A stretch of DNA of 64,000 nucleotides. It comes from Oscheius tipulae. Taxonomy: Eukaryota > Nematoda > Chromadorea > Rhabditida > Rhabditidae. Positions within the stretch are counted from its first letter, which is position 1. The number at the start of each line of letters is the position of its first letter. The stretch spans positions 7,982,501 to 8,046,500 of the forward strand of contig JASJZH010000001.1 in the NCBI GenBank assembly GCA_037178975.1, written 5' to 3'. Shown in pieces: positions 11,692-27,100 of this stretch. The position numbers and the translations under genes were made by a program. The notes beneath the pieces are model-generated. The model worked only from the letters and a program-made list of their open reading frames with translations. It did no database searches and was not told the origin of the DNA.

Positions 11692-11898
11692 ATGAGGCGA
11701 TTTCGACGAGTACAGAAGATCTTGACCCAGTACGAGCGAAGAACAAAGGCCAAAGTTGAAGAAGTCCTTGCGATGCCGCTCGTCATCGACCCGCTGGTGG
11801 CGGACCGCTCCTTTCCAACCGATATCAAACTTTCGGACCGAGTCGTCAAAGAACTACCTCATTTTTTGTCTGAACAAGTTACGAAGAAAATAGATTGA
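11692..11898 (+). CDS. Small uncharacterised basic protein, 68 residues
   Basis: Single-exon frame starting MRRFRRVQKILTQYERRTKAK and ending TKKID. The ATG immediately follows a GTTTTCAG acceptor, as for a trans-spliced or 5'-UTR-spliced mRNA, which is the main reason to believe it. The N-terminal third is basic and helical, and the rest mildly acidic. No family is recognised. It is divergent from the tyrosine kinase, 91 bp away. Confidence 0.45.
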   Translation: MRRFRRVQKILTQYERRTKAKVEEVLAMPLVIDPLVADRSFPTDIKLSDRVVKELPHFLSEQVTKKID

Positions 11899-12157
11899 AT
11901 CTTTATACAACAACGTTTATACAATGTGTTTCGTTAGACTACGCGAAAAAGCTGCATTTTGCGGAAGAGGGACGTGGGAAAATTCGCATACGAGAAAAAG
12001 GGGAGATAAATATCAAATTTTAAGCATACGCAAGATGCACAAAATCGGAATATGTGGTCGGACTGTGTTTCGCCATTATGAACATACCCATAGGAAGGAC
12101 TGGAACGCTGGTATTCAAGACGGAGAATGGGCTTTTTTTTTTTAAAGAGTGACGAGA

Positions 12158-13547
12158 TTACTGCTGACTGCTGCTGGTACCGGAAAGACCCAGGTTAAAG
12201 CCGCTCTGGGCCTTGTCAAAATTGTTTACAATGTCCGTAACGAGAGCCGGATGCTGTTTTAGAATCTCGTCCCAGCCGCTCGTTCCTGTGATCAGCTTCG
12301 GACGGGCCAAAATCAGCTACAAAATCATTTTTAGTAAGTTTTAAAAGGGCCTACGGACCTGAACAGCCTGCTTCCGTAGATTTTTCGCATTGTAGACGTC
12401 GCCTAGTACCAGAAGTTGACAGGCTGTGTCGGCCGAGAGATTCTCCACCAGATACTTTTCGCAATGATTCTGAATTTCGATAATTTGATGTATTCATATG
12501 GAAAACACCTTGAGTTCGGTAAGAGAGTACTTGTCGGCTGCAATCAGGAGCTCACTCGCGATTTCGGCTATATCCTTCTGACAGCGGCCGCAGTAGATGT
12601 AGTAGATCATCTCGTGTACGACATCGTATTCCAGGTCGGTTATTTCGAGGATTCCCTAGAGATTTGACATTTTCAGAGCAGGCAAAAAGTAACTAACAGT
12701 TTTAGCCTCGGCCGTGTCCTCGTGGAGCAGCATCGCACCGAAAACTGGCGACCGAGCAGCCAGGATAGCCTTGTGACAGCGGATCTCGCGCGCATACGAT
12801 CCGACCCGAATGGTGAAATCGGTGAGAACGTCGTCGCGGAACATCTTCTGGTAGTCGGCCACCAACTGCTGCTCACAATTGGCTGCTGCCTAAAATACAT
12901 TGGTTGTTCTAGAAAAAGAGATGATTTCAAACCATGACAGGCTCGGTACTGGTGGTGACCGTGTCGACAGCCACATCAATCTCCACGTTGACTATGATGA
13001 GGTCTTTCGGAAGAATTTGCGGGAAAAGGACATCTCTCTTGATGTAGGAGACGTAGTCCGAGTGCGAAGGATTCGGATGTATGCGCATCTGAATTAGAAT
13101 TGGACGAAGAAAAAATGTGTTACTGACTTCAATTTCTTTCAGCTCTGCTGTGCGCAACATGAACCGTGACTTGAAGCCGATTTTTGACGACTTCCCGCTT
13201 CCAACCTACAATTCTTTCTATGAAAAAAACCATAAAAAATAAAGCGCTCACCACTCGATTGAGACACAGAAATACAAAGTCCTTGTTATTCTCGCCATTT
13301 CCCTTGGGGTATATCTTGATGGACCAGGTCAGATTCTCGTCGCCTCTGCTCAAATAGACGAAATTTTCCAGATATTCTTGATAACAGTGTGAGAAGTTCT
13401 TTACCGTCCAACTGTGATTCACTTTCTGCAAGCAAATACTAATCAGAGGGAAGACAAAGTGCTCACCTCGACTTTGATTTCCGTCTGTGAAGAATTGGCC
13501 TGTGGCGCCCCCAGTATGCTGTCGGACGAGTCGTTCAGAGGCTCCAT
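12158..13547 (-). CDS. MATH-BTB adaptor of CUL3 ligase (SPOP/MEL-26-like)
   Basis: Eight exons (13547-13467, 13425-13252, 13205-13128, 13088-12933, 12889-12698, 12655-12509, 12469-12359, 12316-12158) all join in phase 0 and give 365 residues. Residues ~27-165 are a MATH domain (VNHSWTVKNFSHC, WSIKIYPKG, FVFLCLN, KSRFMLRTAEL). A BTB domain follows (DVLTDFTIRVG, IRCHKAILAARSPVFGAML, MIYYIYCG), then a BACK-like 3-box (NHCEKYLVENLSADTACQLLVLGDVY). It would select substrates through MATH and dimerise and bind CUL3 through BTB. The length and layout match SPOP and worm MEL-26. The ATG lies 3 nt after a CAAATCAG acceptor. Confidence 0.94.
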
Positions 13548-13835
13548 GTCCTGATTTGAACCTATCAACATAGACATCGATATTTATATCAGAAAAAGTA
13601 GAGGTTTTAGGGTATGAACCCATTGAAATTGTAGGAAACCCAAGGAATCTCTTAGAAAATCTTGATCAATTCAAATAACAACGACCCATAAACGGTATCA
13701 AATCACAAAAATGCGAAAGTAAATGATACCCGTAATATCAGCACACAAAACGAACGGAGTGGGGGGAAATACCAGTAAGAATGAGAAGAAAAACAATTGG
13801 GAGACTAGTTGTGTGGGAACTAAAAAAAATTGGAG

Positions 13836-16318
<2,483 letters not shown>

Positions 16319-17157
16319 CCTGAACAGCTGAATTGAATTGGAAAAAATTTAAAGAGCCTTCGAAGGGAAAATAAAACAAATAAAAGTGAAATGAACGAGC
16401 GGAAATGTGATTGTTCACGAGAACATTCTTGGCTAACCGCAGTGCAGCTTGGCAAAGAACCAAACTTCGATGTATCATGTACAATGGCATTTTCAGATGT
16501 CTGTTTGATAAAGTTTTGACAAGAAAGTGAAGAAAAGAAGAGAAAAATGGCAGATGAAGGCTGAGATACAGAAAATGTGACAGAGGGCAAGAATTGACAA
16601 ATGCTGCGCGCGCTGTTTAGTCAGTCAACGGCTGGTTTCAGAATGTGGAAATGTTCCGATCAATTCCTTGCTTTTTCTGTACTTGTTTTTCACTTTTTAA
16701 TCTGTCTCATGTAATTTGTCAAAAATCAAGAAGAGCTACATGTTTTTAGACAAAAAAAGGGAGAAAGATTGATGCTCCCTAAACCTTTTAAAATTATGGG
16801 GAAGCGTGGTTTTTCGAAAATCTTCCTCCTCTGAATTATACGTTTTCGTTGAAAATAACATTTTTTAGTTAAGCCTCGACGTAGAACAACAGAAGTCATG
16901 CGGAAATAAGCAATGACGTGGAAAGTAATGTAGTGAGCGCTTACACGTTCCAATTGTTTCAGAATGTTTGCGTTTGGCCATCTTCCTCTTGTCTTTTGTC
17001 CATGTTAGCTTATAAAATTTGGAAAAAAAAACATTCTGAACGTCCCCGAGCTTTCTAATATCATCCGAGGTATCGATTTTTTTTGTCTAGCCAAAACTCT
17101 CCCACTTTCATTGATCCCCTCAATCTTCCACTCATAAATCGATGTTTACAGTTGACG
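16319..17157. promoter_or_regulatory. Divergent intergenic region TENT4 / NDUFS7
   Basis: About 840 bp of AT-richer sequence separates two outward-facing genes, so it must hold both promoters. No coding frame with splice support was seen. No TATA-like or known motif was clear enough to name. A GTTTACAG acceptor lies 6 nt upstream of the NDUFS7 ATG. Confidence 0.4.
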
Positions 17158-17916
17158 ATGCTGAGTGCTATGCGCTCAGCCCTACCAGGGCTGACAACTC
17201 GCACCTTGGCTACTAAAGCCCTCGCCCCGTCCAGTGAGGCGCCGAAAGGAATCGGAAAGACTGGTTAGCGTTTTTCGTTGAACTAGATAGCTTTGGCTTC
17301 AGGTACTCCGTTTACAGAGACTTCTTCTGCCGGAGAATATGCTCTTGCTAGGCTCGACGATGTAATGAACCTTGCCCAGCGTGGTTCCATCTGGCCACTT
17401 ACATTCGGTTTGTTTTCTTATAACTTTCTCAATAGGAAGATTCAGGCCTCGCTTGCTGTGCCGTCGAAATGATGCACTTTGCGGCCCCTCGCTACGATAT
17501 GGATCGTTACGGAGTCGTCTTCCGTGCCTCTCCCCGTCAAGCGGATTTGATCTTTGTCGCCGGAACTGTTACTAACAAAATGGCTCCCGCTCTCAGGAGA
17601 ATTTACGATCAAATGCCCGAGGCCAAGTAGGAATTGAGCTTATGCGTAAAAAAAAAACCTTGCTTAGATGGGTCATCTCCATGGGCTCGTGCGCAAATGG
17701 TGGAGGATACTACCACTACGCTTATTCTGTTCTCCGTGGATGCGACAGAGTCATTCCTGTAGACATCTACGTTCCTGGATGTCCTCCTACTGCCGAGGTT
17801 TGCCTTTATCCCAACTTTTTCAGACTTGCTCAATTTAGGCACTGCTGTACGGAGTCCTTCAACTGCAGAAGAAAATTAAGCGGAAGCGCGAAGCTCAGCT
17901 CTGGTACCGAAGGTAG
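17158..17916 (+). CDS. NDUFS7: NADH:ubiquinone oxidoreductase subunit NDUFS7 (PSST)
   Basis: Five exons (17158-17263, 17303-17407, 17446-17626, 17668-17797, 17839-17916) encode 199 residues. The N-terminus is a basic, serine/alanine-rich mitochondrial presequence. The mature part has [67 protein letters not shown] and VPGCPPTAE. The cysteines in CCAVEMM, GSCA and VPGCPP are the four ligands of cluster N2. It is the complex I subunit that passes electrons to ubiquinone. Introns are 38-41 bp, among the shortest in the window. The conserved C-terminus ending LWYRR confirms the last exon. Confidence 0.97.
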
Positions 17917-18684
17917 ATGTGTGTGTTTCATCAAAAGATTTGTAGTTATTTCTATTAATACGGTTGTCGAGAAAGAAAGTTTTGCTCATGGTGTCATATA
18001 TTCTTGTTGTACCGGTTCTGAAAGACCGCGTCTGATCACCGAAAGGTTGAGGCGATGACGTTTCTGATTCTAGTATTTACAGTCATTTATTGTAGCCGTC
18101 TCTGTTCTGTCTCTATTTTTAATCGTACCCATGTTATTGATTGCCGCCGCGCCGGAATGCCCGCCGATCGATAAAATTGTCATGTGATTTGCACCCGAGC
18201 AAAAAAAAGAACAATTTCGGTGCAAAGCACCTGGCACAGATCTTCCGAAAGGCGCCTTCGAAATCCTCTGCCAGCGAGCTCGCATTTTTGGCGCCAAAAC
18301 CCTGTTCAAACGGACAGAGCCGATGACGTATCAACAACGTGCAATTTTCTTATTGACGAGGGAGCTCCAGCCTGTAATTATCCCTTTTTCACCACTAGGG
18401 GTCGCAACGTACCGGGCTCCCTGTGTTCAGCAAAATCCATTCACATAGTAATTTTTGTACATATTTCACCCGTTGCGATCCCTGGCTTCTAAAAGTCTTA
18501 TTTCCGGAGGATGGTGATTATTTGCGCTACTTATTCTCTTTTTTCTTCTTTTTCTGTGTAAAAGACCGCTTATAACGAACATTCAGGCTAACAAACGGGG
18601 TAATACTCCCTCCAGCGAGTAACTAACAAGCCGGTGTTCTTTTTTAAAAAGACCCTTAGTGTTGAGTTGAAGATTTTCACCCCT
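17917..18684. other. Intergenic, NDUFS7 to PIAS
   Basis: About 770 bp without a supported gene. Overlapping open frames on both strands around 18134-18490 are out of frame with each other and have no splice logic or family match. A pyrimidine-rich run near 18535-18560 and a short A tract near 18650 are the only notable compositional features. Confidence 0.5.
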
Positions 18685-21532
18685 ATGGCTTTACAGCTTG
18701 CTCAGCCGGAGCTATCTCGCTGGGAGGTGAGTATTTTTCATTTTTTCATCGTTAAAATTCCCGCGCGGGGTCTCGCTACGATTTTGTCGGTTTTTCGTCG
18801 TTCGAATTCCCGCGCAGGGTCTCACTACGAATTTACCGGATTATTTTCTCAAGAATGCGACGCAATTTTTAAAACTTCCTCATTCTTTTTCGATTTTTTT
18901 ACCAGTGATGTGGGGGAATTTACGTCGAGGCATAGTGGAATATTCCCGACATCCCCCGACATAAACGTTCCTGCTCATCAGTGTTTCTCATTTGTTTGTT
19001 TCCAGAGTATCATCCACTCATATCGAGTCAACGAACTACAAACTATTCTTCAACATTTCAAGCTCAATAAGCTTGGAAAGAAGCAAGAACTCGTCGTGCG
19101 AGTGATCCAGATTTTGAGGACACCACAACAGCAGCCAGAGCTGGTCAAATTTGTATATTTCATTAGTCTACGTTTACAAATGCTGCAATTTCAGCTATCA
19201 GGCATGAGTCAACGAAATATGAATAACCGCATCCATCCATACCAGGCGAATCAGTACGAAGGGTCGAATTTTTTTTTCCAACAACTTGTTTTTTCAGAAT
19301 GCAAAATACAAATCGAGCCTACAATGGATACCAGATAAATAATATGAATCAGCATCATATGTATGGAAACGGAGGAGCCGTGATGGGCATGTACAACGCG
19401 AACAGCACTCCGAGGCCGGTTCGCGGTCTGAGGACATCTGTATTGCCCTTCTACGATCCCATCGCCACCATTCTGGAGGCGGTTGAGCTCCCAGCTGTTC
19501 CGTCGGGTCTCAAAACGCAGCAAAAGGCCAGTTGCTCGTTTTGTACATGTACTATATGTGGTTTTCAGATGCAAATCACATTTTCTATTCCACAAGTTTA
19601 CCATCAAGTGCTGACCTATAGAGACGCTTCTCGACCGCTGCCCCGTCACGAACTCCAGCTGCGTTTCTTCCACCTTCCGAACAATTTCCATCAGACGGAC
19701 CAGCCAGACGATTTTCCGCCGAATTGCAACGTAAAGATCGACGACTGCCTGATTGTGCTACCGGTACGAGGCTGCTCCTCCCTCAATACGTTATCTTTCA
19801 GAACATCATTCCCACCAATAAGCCAAATGTCGAAGCTAAGCGTCCGTCTCGTCCGGTGAACATAACCATGAACTGTCAGCCTGCACGGGACCAGGCGACA
19901 GGAAGAGCTCCGCACAAGTCAGTCTTTTTCCATGCTTTTCCTAGTTCAACTTTCAGGATGGTCGTTGAGTGGACTGGCGACAGAAGGGCTTGGGCTGTTG
20001 GAATTTACGTCGTCCATCGTGTGACCGCCGACATCCTGAGGGACCGCGCTCAAGCAAATGAAATGTACCAGCAAGACGCAGCCATCACCAAACAACTGAT
20101 CATCCGTCGCATGACTGTCGGAGATGAGGACGGAATAACGATGGATCAGGTCCGAATCAGTCTGCTGTGTCCGGTTAGCTACTTCAACATGCTCAACTAA
20201 TCCATGTTCAGCTGGGTAAAACAAGAATTGGACTGCCTGCTCGATGTCGCGATTGCACTCATCTGCAGTGCTTTGATCTGGACCTCTTCCTCAAAATGAA
20301 TGAGAAGCGGCCGACCTGGAAGTGTGGAATTTGTAATGGAACTGCTCCTTACAACAGGCTGCTTATCGATGGGTAGGACTTTTTGTGTGGTTATCGAGTG
20401 TGTATGCCTTACGGTCTCGTATAGTTGTGCATAACAGTCGCTTCCAGCTACTTCCAAGACATGCTCCGGGATGTCACAGATGTCACCGAGGTGGAGCTGC
20501 TGAAAGACGGTGGCTACAAGAGGATCCAAGAAGATGTTAATGACATCAGCGACAGCGATGATGACGGACCTCGTCCTTCGAATAGCAGCAATGGTTTCGA
20601 GACCAAAGTGGCCGCTGCGGCTGGAAAACACTCGGCTCCTGAAGACGATATCATAAGTCAGCGATTTCTTTGTTACCCTATTCATCAAGAATTTCAGCAC
20701 TGGATTCCGATGATGAAGACGATAATTTGCAGCGTGGTATCGCCGCTTCTGTCACAGACCATTTGGCGACCTCGTGCAGTACCCCACGTAAGAGCCAGGA
20801 CATCGAGGTTATTGATCTAGATGATGACACACCGCCAAGACCGACTAATGCACCGGAACCGCAACCTGTGGCTGTACAGGAGCAGGTCCAGGCTCCTCCT
20901 GCACCGGTAAGCTTCTTATATTCTGGATCGTTTCAACCTTGTGTGAATGACTCCGTTTGAATGTGTTTCAATCTGCCCAAAGCCTGCTAATTGTTTTTGT
21001 TTTGGGGAAGTGTGCAGTCAACCATCTCCACTTCGTCTCTAACTCCCCCTGCTGGGACTCCTATATCGTTCCCAAGTACGAGCACAGCTCAACAGGCAGC
21101 TTGGCGAAATAATATGGCTCCAAATTTCAACTACCCTTTTATGGTACGTATTGAAGGTACCGCATGCCAACTGTCTTGCACCGTACTACTTTCCCCATCA
21201 ACATTATCAGTTTTCAGAATCCGCCGCTGGTACTACCTCCGGGTTTCCCTCCTCCGCCTCCAGGAGTATCATTGGATGTCTGGATAAATGGCATTATTCG
21301 GCAAAATTCACCTACTTACAGTAACGGTTTAGGAACTGGAAGGCCTTTTGATCCTTGGATGCAGCGTCTTCATTTCGCCCCGGAACGACAGCCGCAGACG
21401 CTAGCCGAGGTATGTTCTCCTGCTCTATTCGTTTCACTATTCGGATTTCAGGCTATGCAGGCCATCCAAAATGCTGCAGCTCCTAATATGCAACGATTCC
21501 AGCCTCCGCCAGCCAACTACCCGCGTCAGTGA
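18685..21532 (+). CDS. PIAS: PIAS-family SUMO E3 ligase
   Basis: Thirteen exons from ATG 18685 to TGA 21532 give 663 residues. A SAP motif (SIIHSYRVNELQTILQHFKL...GKKQELVVRVIQIL) is followed by a PINIT-like region (LPFYDPIATILEAVELP, ...ELQLRFFHL...DDFPPNCNVKID). The SP-RING then has GLPARCRDCTHLQCFDLDLFL and WKCGICN, with the conserved zinc-binding cysteines and histidine. A SUMO-interacting motif (IEVIDLDDD) sits in the acidic region, and the tail is proline/asparagine rich. It would promote SUMO transfer in the nucleus; the worm member is GEI-17. Exon 4 to 5 requires either a GC-AG intron (19527-19568) or a retained 14-residue insert. Intron 1 is 279 bp and holds a repeat. Confidence 0.95.
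18758..18840. repeat. Two tandem copies of a ~50-bp unit in PIAS intron 1
   Basis: The words AATTCCCGCGC, GGGTCTCGCTACGA or GGGTCTCACTACGA, and TTTTTCG occur twice in succession about 50 bp apart (from 18758 and from 18809). The GC-rich core stands out from the AT-rich intron around it. Probably a piece of a dispersed element. Confidence 0.55.
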
Positions 21533-21903
21533 TGCCATCAATAACGTGTATCTTTCTCTTTTCCGGTTAATCTCTCTTTCACCTGTTTTCCCCCGACTGA
21601 GCTTCTTCCGCCCAGCATTGTTTTTTGCGACCTTTTCCTCCATCTCTCTCCCAATTTGTCATTGTTAAATTGCACCCTCGTTGCATTGGCATAAACTTAA
21701 CGATTGATGATAAATCTTTATTATGATATTTCTCAAGAAAACCTTTTTTCACACATTCACTCACAAAAATAACACAGGGACAGAGACAGGAGCCGATGGG
21801 AAAGAACGGCCCCCAGATGGGGCAAAAGAAGTTATAGAATCATGATCTCGGGGGAGAAGAGGGACGGAAGAAATGAGAAATTCATACATATCAGTGGGGG
21901 CCC
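21533..21903. other. Convergent 3' region, PIAS / MEF2
   Basis: About 370 bp between two stop codons on opposite strands. It holds a TTTATT at about 21718, the minus-strand poly(A) signal expected for MEF2. No coding potential was seen beyond short shadow frames. Confidence 0.5.
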
Positions 21904-24177
<2,274 letters not shown>

Positions 24178-27100
24178 GCTCGTCGCTTACTGAAAGAACA
24201 GATCTTTGAAAGAGTAGACAAAGGAAAGAGGGAGGGAGAGAGTACAGGAAGTGAGGCTTCTGAGGCGGAGATTAATACCATGAGAAGGGTCTCATTAGAT
24301 AATCTATACGGTAGAAGGGAGGGAACAGGCAAAGGTGACATGGAAGAGCGCGCGGGACTTTACACCCTGTGAAAGCCACGAAGAATCAATGCAAGGTTCA
24401 AAGACGCAAAGAAGAGAATCTATTAAAGGAGCCCTTTTTCCCCGGAAGTTCGTCTTGGCACCGCCGTCTTTCCACCTGAACGCGCCTCCTGGCTCAATTC
24501 TTTCCGCCTCTCCTTACTGAAAAGAGAGTTCTCAAGTTGCGACGGCGACAAATCTGTGAGCCGGATTAGCCTGATGGAGCCGTGAATGTTCTCTCGGGTT
24601 GGGGGAGAGAAAAAAGGGGAAGCATTTGCCACAAGATTGAGGACTTGAGGGCAGGGACTAATCTGTCTGGTTAGAAGTACAGAGACGAGAGGATAAGTAC
24701 AGACTGAAGAGGCACGAAGGGCGGACCCTGAATCAGAAAGGTCCCCACACTGTACGGGGCTCAAAGGGGATACCGCCCCCGTACCATCTAGTGGCTGGAG
24801 GCAAGGACTGTAATGTTTCTATTTCGGCGAGACTCGTTCCCCGCATTGACTTTCAGATGTCCTACTACCAAAATATAGGCTGTTTTTCGAAGATCACGAA
24901 GAGAGTAATCGGGGTGGAGGAAAACAGTTAAGAGAGTGAGAGAAGAACGTACAGTCTGCCCCCAGCCATCAGAAACGTGATCCATCACGCGCTGATGTCA
25001 CTGTTTGGAGCGTGTTTACTACCAGCAAAGGGCAGAAGAAGTCTTCCTCACGACTGTCAGAAGAGGTAGACAGGCAAGCGGATTATCGCGCGCCGGTCGA
25101 ACTATAGAAACTTTTTGGTGGTCGACCAACACAACAGAGAGAGAGAAAAAAAAGGGGAGATCAATATGGAGGAAGAGTTATGTGGAGACCAGAGTCATCT
25201 GGCACATGTGATCTCGACGGAAAAGGTGTTGAAGGAGGAGCGAGAGTCTCTCTCCCCACAGCAGGTAAACAAGTTCTCTCTCTGACCGGTTCTGTCGACC
25301 ATTGGCAGGGTCAAGAATCTCGTGAGGTCGTAATGTCTCTCTACATGAACTCCATAACATAGTATTGAGGAGAGAATCTGGTTCACTGGCTATATCTTGC
25401 CAATCAGACTTCCCCGATACACCGGTGAATTTCATCGAATACCAAATTCTTGGGTTACCTCAATATGTATCTGGACATAGATGTAGTATTGGCAGGACAC
25501 CAGGGCTACTGATTGCTCCAATGATAGTCAAGATTGACTCTAGGAGACTGAAGATACAACAAGAAGACTCTGATGTTCGCCTCCGACCAGCCAGTTATTT
25601 AGAAACAGAAGGGGCAAGAGCAAAAGTTCTCGTGAGTCTTTTTCGGGTTGTTGATCCCGCCTTATCCGCCATGAATAACCCTGCTGTCGACGTCATTCGG
25701 GGACAGGGACTCCAGAAGTAAACGAATGAATCCTTTGTGAGGATCCCAAACACTTATCGCTGATTGTTTCCGCTTCAGAGATAAGGAAGAGCGCGAAAAC
25801 GAAGAGCGAGGGAGAGTGAGGAGAGAATGAGACTGACAAGTAGGGGGAAGAGGGACAGGTGAAATTGTTTGAGGGTAAAAGGGCAGAGTGAGAGCCTGCC
25901 CTGCGGAGCAGAAACTAATCCGAAGCAGCCCACGCACAGCCAGCAACAGGAGGAGGAGAGTGAGAGTGAGCGCCAGTGAGAGAAAGAGAGAGAGAGACTG
26001 ATAAGGAACGGGGCACGACGGGAATAGAAGGGGAGGCAGATATTTAGAAACAACCGTGTATTGATCGCTCCGAGACCCGTGCACATGCGCCGGAGAAAAG
26101 GGGAGAGAGATAAGCCCGCTAAAAAAGCAACTGACACCCCGCTGCCTTGTCATTCGATTAGAACCGAGAGAATCTTCTGTTTGGTTTGGAATGACCAGTA
26201 TTGTGTCATCAAAAAGCCCATAAAGAAGAGAGGACAAACATTGTCTCTTGTACCTAAACTTCTGGATAGTACGAGTAAGGAGAAAGGGACCCGATAATTG
26301 GGTCAAAAACTTCTGGGCGAGAGTCCTCAGCCTCTCCTGGTCGACTGTTTACTTGGCTCCGACGGCCGGTCACGCAAGTTCGACAGGGGGCGCGCGAGAG
26401 AGAGAAGGGGGAGAGAAGAGATGGACTCAAACAGAAGGAGTGAGAGAGGATACGACACGTGAGCGGGTTCAGAAATTCGAGACTGTGTCTGTCTGTTTCT
26501 CTCGAAGAAAAAGTTTCAATTTATACAGAGCCGAAAATCGATGGGAGCACACTATTTTCCATGAGAACGAGAGCTGTCGGCGGGTGTTCCGAGAGTTTTA
26601 AACCATGGGCAACGTGACGGATAGCCGTCGCGAAAAACAGCAACCATAGTTGATAGCAGACGAGCGTCTACAAATGTCAGTCCAACTCTTTGCGCGTCTC
26701 CTACCCCAGAGTCTAGACAGCAACTTTTTCCCAGACAAGGACTGATCCCTCAGCGCTTCTTTTTGGAAATTTTCAAGTTATATACTGTGGTACGCCTAAT
26801 AATGATCGATGTTTTTATGTCTAGTAATCATCACAAAGACCTTCAAGCCGAAATCCTAGCCAGGGGTCATGTCCGAACTTGGCGGCCTGTCAAAGATCTC
26901 GCCGAGTCCAAAAGAAAGTACGTAAGAAGTGGTTATTCTGCTTTTTATCGTTCTGCAAACCTTGAGTGCTTGAGCTGAGCCAGGCTGTGAATGAGTACAA
27001 GAACAGAAAATGACCCTTTGCACCAGAAAGTGTACTGTGGTACGCCTAGTAAGGAAGCGAAGTTTTAGTGAAGCTCTTTTATGTCAAATTTTCTTGAGCA

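Noticed and set aside
25662-26306. A 214-codon leucine/serine-rich minus-strand frame in the MEF2 upstream region
   Set aside because: It is the complement of a GAGA-rich tract (CTCTCT codons); low-complexity composition explains the openness, and no conserved motif is present.
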